Positions 61,703 through 64,000 of a stretch of 64,000 nucleotides of DNA are shown here, one piece after another (within the stretch, counting starts at the first letter, position 1; each line of letters starts with the position of its first letter). Location of the stretch: assembly GCF_003350925.1 (NCBI RefSeq), contig NZ_KZ857174.1, positions 248,001-312,000 on the forward strand, in the 5' to 3' direction. The DNA is from Dyella tabacisoli (GTDB taxonomy: Bacteria > Pseudomonadota > Gammaproteobacteria > Xanthomonadales > Rhodanobacteraceae). The notes beneath the pieces are model-generated. The model saw only the letters and a list, made by a program, of their open reading frames with translations. It was not told where the DNA came from and ran no database searches. A program made the position numbers and the translations under genes.

Positions 61703-63388
61703 CTATTTCTCCGAAGCGGGATGTCCCTTCTCCTGCATCAAGCGGGTCAGCTCAGCCACGAGGTCGGGCCGGCTGGCAGTGGCGTCAAGCAGATAGATCT
61801 GTGCGTCGTGGGCGGCCACGGTGGCGCGCAGTGTGCCGCTTTGGGCTACATCCGTATGGCCGCCGCCGAAAGCTGCCAGCCAGTGCCCGGCTTGCAGGTA
61901 GTCGCTGACCTCGAAACTGGCCGCGGTATCGCCCTTGTTGAGCAGCACCAGCGCGATCTGATGCACGCCGTCTTTTTGATACACGCGATAGAACGCCGCC
62001 TGATCGCCCTGCATCCGTACCAGCAGCATCAGGCCCTTTTGCAACGCGGGAGTGCGTTGACGCAGTTGTGCGATGCGCTTGAGCTGTCGGTAGATCGGGT
62101 TTTTTGGCGCGGCATCGATGCGTTGCTGGCCGAAGTAGTTGCGGTTGCCTTCGTGCTCGCCGCGACCGCGCATGAAGCCGATCTCCGAACCGTAGTAAAT
62201 CGCCGGTATGCCGCGCGCGGTGAATAGCCAGTTATTGGCATCGATAAAGCCGCTGTCGCTGGCATTGAGCCGCTTCATATCGTGGTTGTCGTAAAAGGTC
62301 ACCAGCTCGTAGGGGTTGGCGTAGGGACCATTGCGCAGATAGAGATGTTCGCCGAGCTGGCGAAAGTCGCTATGCGGGTGTTCGAACACTTCGGCCATGC
62401 GTCCGCGCAAGGGGAAGTCGAGTACGCTGATGCCGCCGTTTTTGGCCCAGGTGTATTGGCCGATATTGTCGGGGTTGTAATCGAATGCCTCGCCAAACAT
62501 GAAAAAGCCCGGATGTCCGGCGCGGATGCGGGCAGAGAACTGCTTCCAGAATGCCGTGGGCATATGGCTGATGGTGTCGATGCGAAACGCATCGGCGCCC
62601 TGATCGATCCACTGCTGGTAGGCACCGACGAAGTAGTCGAGTACGGCGGGGTTTTCGTCGTCGTTATTGGAGAGCTGAGCCAGGTCTTCGTAGGCGTGAT
62701 AGAAGCGGTGCAAAGGGTTGCGCACCGGATCGAGCTCTGACGGCGGCAGGTTCTGGTGATCGGCGATCAGTTTGCCGTCCCGGTCGAAAATCTGCCCGAA
62801 CTGCGGCTGTGCTTTGGGCATGCTGAAGGCCGGCGAGCCGTGATTGAGCACGATGTCGAGTACGGTCTTGAGGCCTTGCGCGCGCATTCTCTGCGTGAAT
62901 TGCGCGAAATCGAGGTCTTTGCTCGGGAGATGCTCGTCGAGCTTGTAGAAGTTCACCCCCCAATAACCGTGGTACCCGGTCTTGCCGCGATCGGCCAGCG
63001 ATGCGCCCCAGCTCACTGGGTCACCACCAGTGAAGGCTTCGTCGGGGTTGTCGACGATAGGGGTAATCCACACCGCGCCAAAGCCCATGTCGCGGATATA
63101 GCGGGCGTTGTCGAGAATGCCTTTGAAATCGCCGCCGAGGTAGCCGATGTTGTCGCTCTCTCCATTCGGGCCGGGCACTGGAATATCGAACGTGCGGTGA
63201 GCGCCGCCCTGGTCGCGATGATCGTTGCCGGGGTCGCCGTTGACGAAGCGGTCGGTCATGACGAAGTAGATCGCATGGGCCGCGAAGGGGTGGTCGGTGC
63301 CGTAGAACTGCGGCGATGCCGTGGCGGCCTGAGTTTGCCCCGCCGCCAGCGCCAGGGCGATGCCGAGCAGTGTCGTCTTGCTGGTCAT
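61703..63388 (-). CDS. Secreted alpha-amylase (GH13)
   Basis: A 561-residue exported glycoside hydrolase with signal peptide MTSKTTLLGIALALAAGQTQA. The four GH13 regions are present: DIVLNH (178-183), ADAFRIDTISHM with nucleophile D271, FMFGEAFDYN with acid/base E300, and FYDNHDM with D370. The N-terminal segment IYFVMTDRFVNGDPGNDHRD is typical of the bacterial cyclomaltodextrinase/alpha-amylase subgroups. It should cut starch or maltodextrin in the periplasm or outside the cell. The start at 63388 overlaps the transporter stop (ATGA), so uptake and digestion are linked. Confidence 0.93.
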   Translation of the reverse strand: MTSKTTLLGIALALAAGQTQAATASPQFYGTDHPFAAHAIYFVMTDRFVNGDPGNDHRDQGGAHRTFDIPVPGPNGESDNIGYLGGDFKGILDNARYIRDMGFGAVWITPIVDNPDEAFTGGDPVSWGASLADRGKTGYHGYWGVNFYKLDEHLPSKDLDFAQFTQRMRAQGLKTVLDIVLNHGSPAFSMPKAQPQFGQIFDRDGKLIADHQNLPPSELDPVRNPLHRFYHAYEDLAQLSNNDDENPAVLDYFVGAYQQWIDQGADAFRIDTISHMPTAFWKQFSARIRAGHPGFFMFGEAFDYNPDNIGQYTWAKNGGISVLDFPLRGRMAEVFEHPHSDFRQLGEHLYLRNGPYANPYELVTFYDNHDMKRLNASDSGFIDANNWLFTARGIPAIYYGSEIGFMRGRGEHEGNRNYFGQQRIDAAPKNPIYRQLKRIAQLRQRTPALQKGLMLLVRMQGDQAAFYRVYQKDGVHQIALVLLNKGDTAASFEVSDYLQAGHWLAAFGGGHTDVAQSGTLRATVAAHDAQIYLLDATASRPDLVAELTRLMQEKGHPASEK

Positions 63389-64000
63389 GATGAGGCTTCC
63401 GTTGTCATCGCGGTCTGCATCGTTGGATTCGCCGGTTCGCGCACGCGCAGCACGCAAAGCCCGGCAACGATCAGGCTGGCGCCGCCCAATACCAGCGCAT
63501 AGATCGGCTGGCCGTGGAAAAAAACTTTCAGCAGCACGCCCAGCACGCTGGCGGCGAGCAATTGCGGGATTACAATGAAGAAATTGAAGATGCCCATATA
63601 GACGCCCATTTTTTGCGCGGGAAGGTTGTCCGACAGCAGCGCATAGGGCAGCGACAAGATCGATGCCCATGCAAAGCCCACCCCAACCATCGACAGCAAC
63701 AGCCAATGCGGATCGCGGATAAACAGAAACGACAGCAGTGCGGCGCCACCCAGCCAGACGTTGATGAGATGGCTTATGCGTAGACCCAGGCGCCGTACCA
63801 TCAGCGGTATCACCACGGCGGCCACGGCGGCAAAGCCGTTGTAGGCGGCAAACAGCACACCGACCCAGTTGGCGCCTTCGTTATAGGCCGCCGAATGCGT
63901 GTCGGTGCTGCCGTAGTGCACGGCGGTTACCGCCGCAGTGGTGTAGATCCACATCGCGAACAGCGCGAACCACGAGAAGAATTGCACCCAGGCCAGCCGG
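63385..64000 (-). CDS. MFS transporter, C-terminal part (continues past the right edge)
   Basis: The last 200 or more residues of a major-facilitator transporter. The frame is open to the right edge with no stop, so the start is outside. At least six membrane spans are visible (FFSWFALFAMWIYTTAAVTAVHYG, GVLFAAYNGFAAVAAVVIPLMVRR and others), with the motif NLPAQKMGVYMGIFNFFIVIPQLLAASVLG. These fit the SLC45-like group of sucrose/maltose:proton symporters. The overlap with the alpha-amylase gene suggests maltose or maltodextrin as substrate. Confidence 0.85.
   Translation of the reverse strand, partial: RLAWVQFFSWFALFAMWIYTTAAVTAVHYGSTDTHSAAYNEGANWVGVLFAAYNGFAAVAAVVIPLMVRRLGLRISHLINVWLGGAALLSFLFIRDPHWLLLSMVGVGFAWASILSLPYALLSDNLPAQKMGVYMGIFNFFIVIPQLLAASVLGVLLKVFFHGQPIYALVLGGASLIVAGLCVLRVREPANPTMQTAMTTEASS

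Overview
The window looks like chromosomal DNA of a GC-rich gammaproteobacterium, most likely a member of the Rhodanobacteraceae/Xanthomonadaceae such as Dyella, Rhodanobacter or Luteibacter. This is inference from gene content and order (nrdR-ribD, the FMN-riboswitch rib operon with a RibB-RibX fusion, ettA-pyrF, FecI/FecR/TonB receptors) and from abundant GC-rich intergenic repeats; no rRNA or other taxonomic marker is present. I saw no tRNA, rRNA, CRISPR array, prophage or insertion-sequence transposase.

Layout. 1-2011: the 3' end of an mprF-like aminoacyl-phosphatidylglycerol synthase, overlapped by a VirJ/AcvB-like hydrolase. 2170-7700: a secreted beta-propeller protein divergent from a LysR regulator, an acyltransferase-3 membrane protein, a Tat-exported threonine-aldolase-like enzyme and a Tat-exported metallo-beta-lactamase-fold hydrolase. 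7782-12901: pyrF and ettA (minus), then glyA and nrdR (plus) with a small four-helix-bundle cassette between them, framed by inverted heptamer repeats. 12947-16636: ribD overlapping a PhyH-type dioxygenase and a Gfo/Idh/MocA oxidoreductase. 15935-18732 (minus): a Fur-boxed TonB siderophore receptor followed by a small secreted protein. 18960-20976: an alcohol dehydrogenase divergent from a LysR regulator. 21103-27346: an FMN riboswitch and the run ribE-ribB(X)-ldcA-ribH-nusB-GNAT-thiL-pgpA. 27547-31315: a secreted beta-helix protein, an aldo/keto reductase, and a Fur-boxed hemP followed by an unknown gene.

The most remarkable region is 31333-51946. It reads as one regulated export locus: a near-consensus sigma-54 promoter with palindromic upstream sites, one periplasmic adaptor, one MacB-type ATPase, then TEN FtsX/MacB-like permease genes arranged as five alternating A-B pairs, a secreted DUF885 peptidase-like protein, a sigma-54-dependent response regulator and its histidine kinase. 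A single ATPase and adaptor apparently serve five alternative permease heterodimers. All five A subunits keep two cysteines in the periplasmic domain. The sequence features fall into two subtypes in the order I, I, II, I, II, suggesting block duplication.

Beyond it lie a 0.6-kb inverted-repeat element (51961-52597), a LacI regulator, and a VirK/YbjX gene that overlaps an ECF sigma factor/FecR/TonB-receptor surface-signalling set (53941-59154). The window ends with a small AT-rich membrane protein, an MBL-fold hydrolase, a 3-methyladenine DNA glycosylase, a secreted GH13 alpha-amylase and the truncated end of an MFS transporter. GC-rich hairpin repeats recur between genes throughout, several of them inside the export operon.
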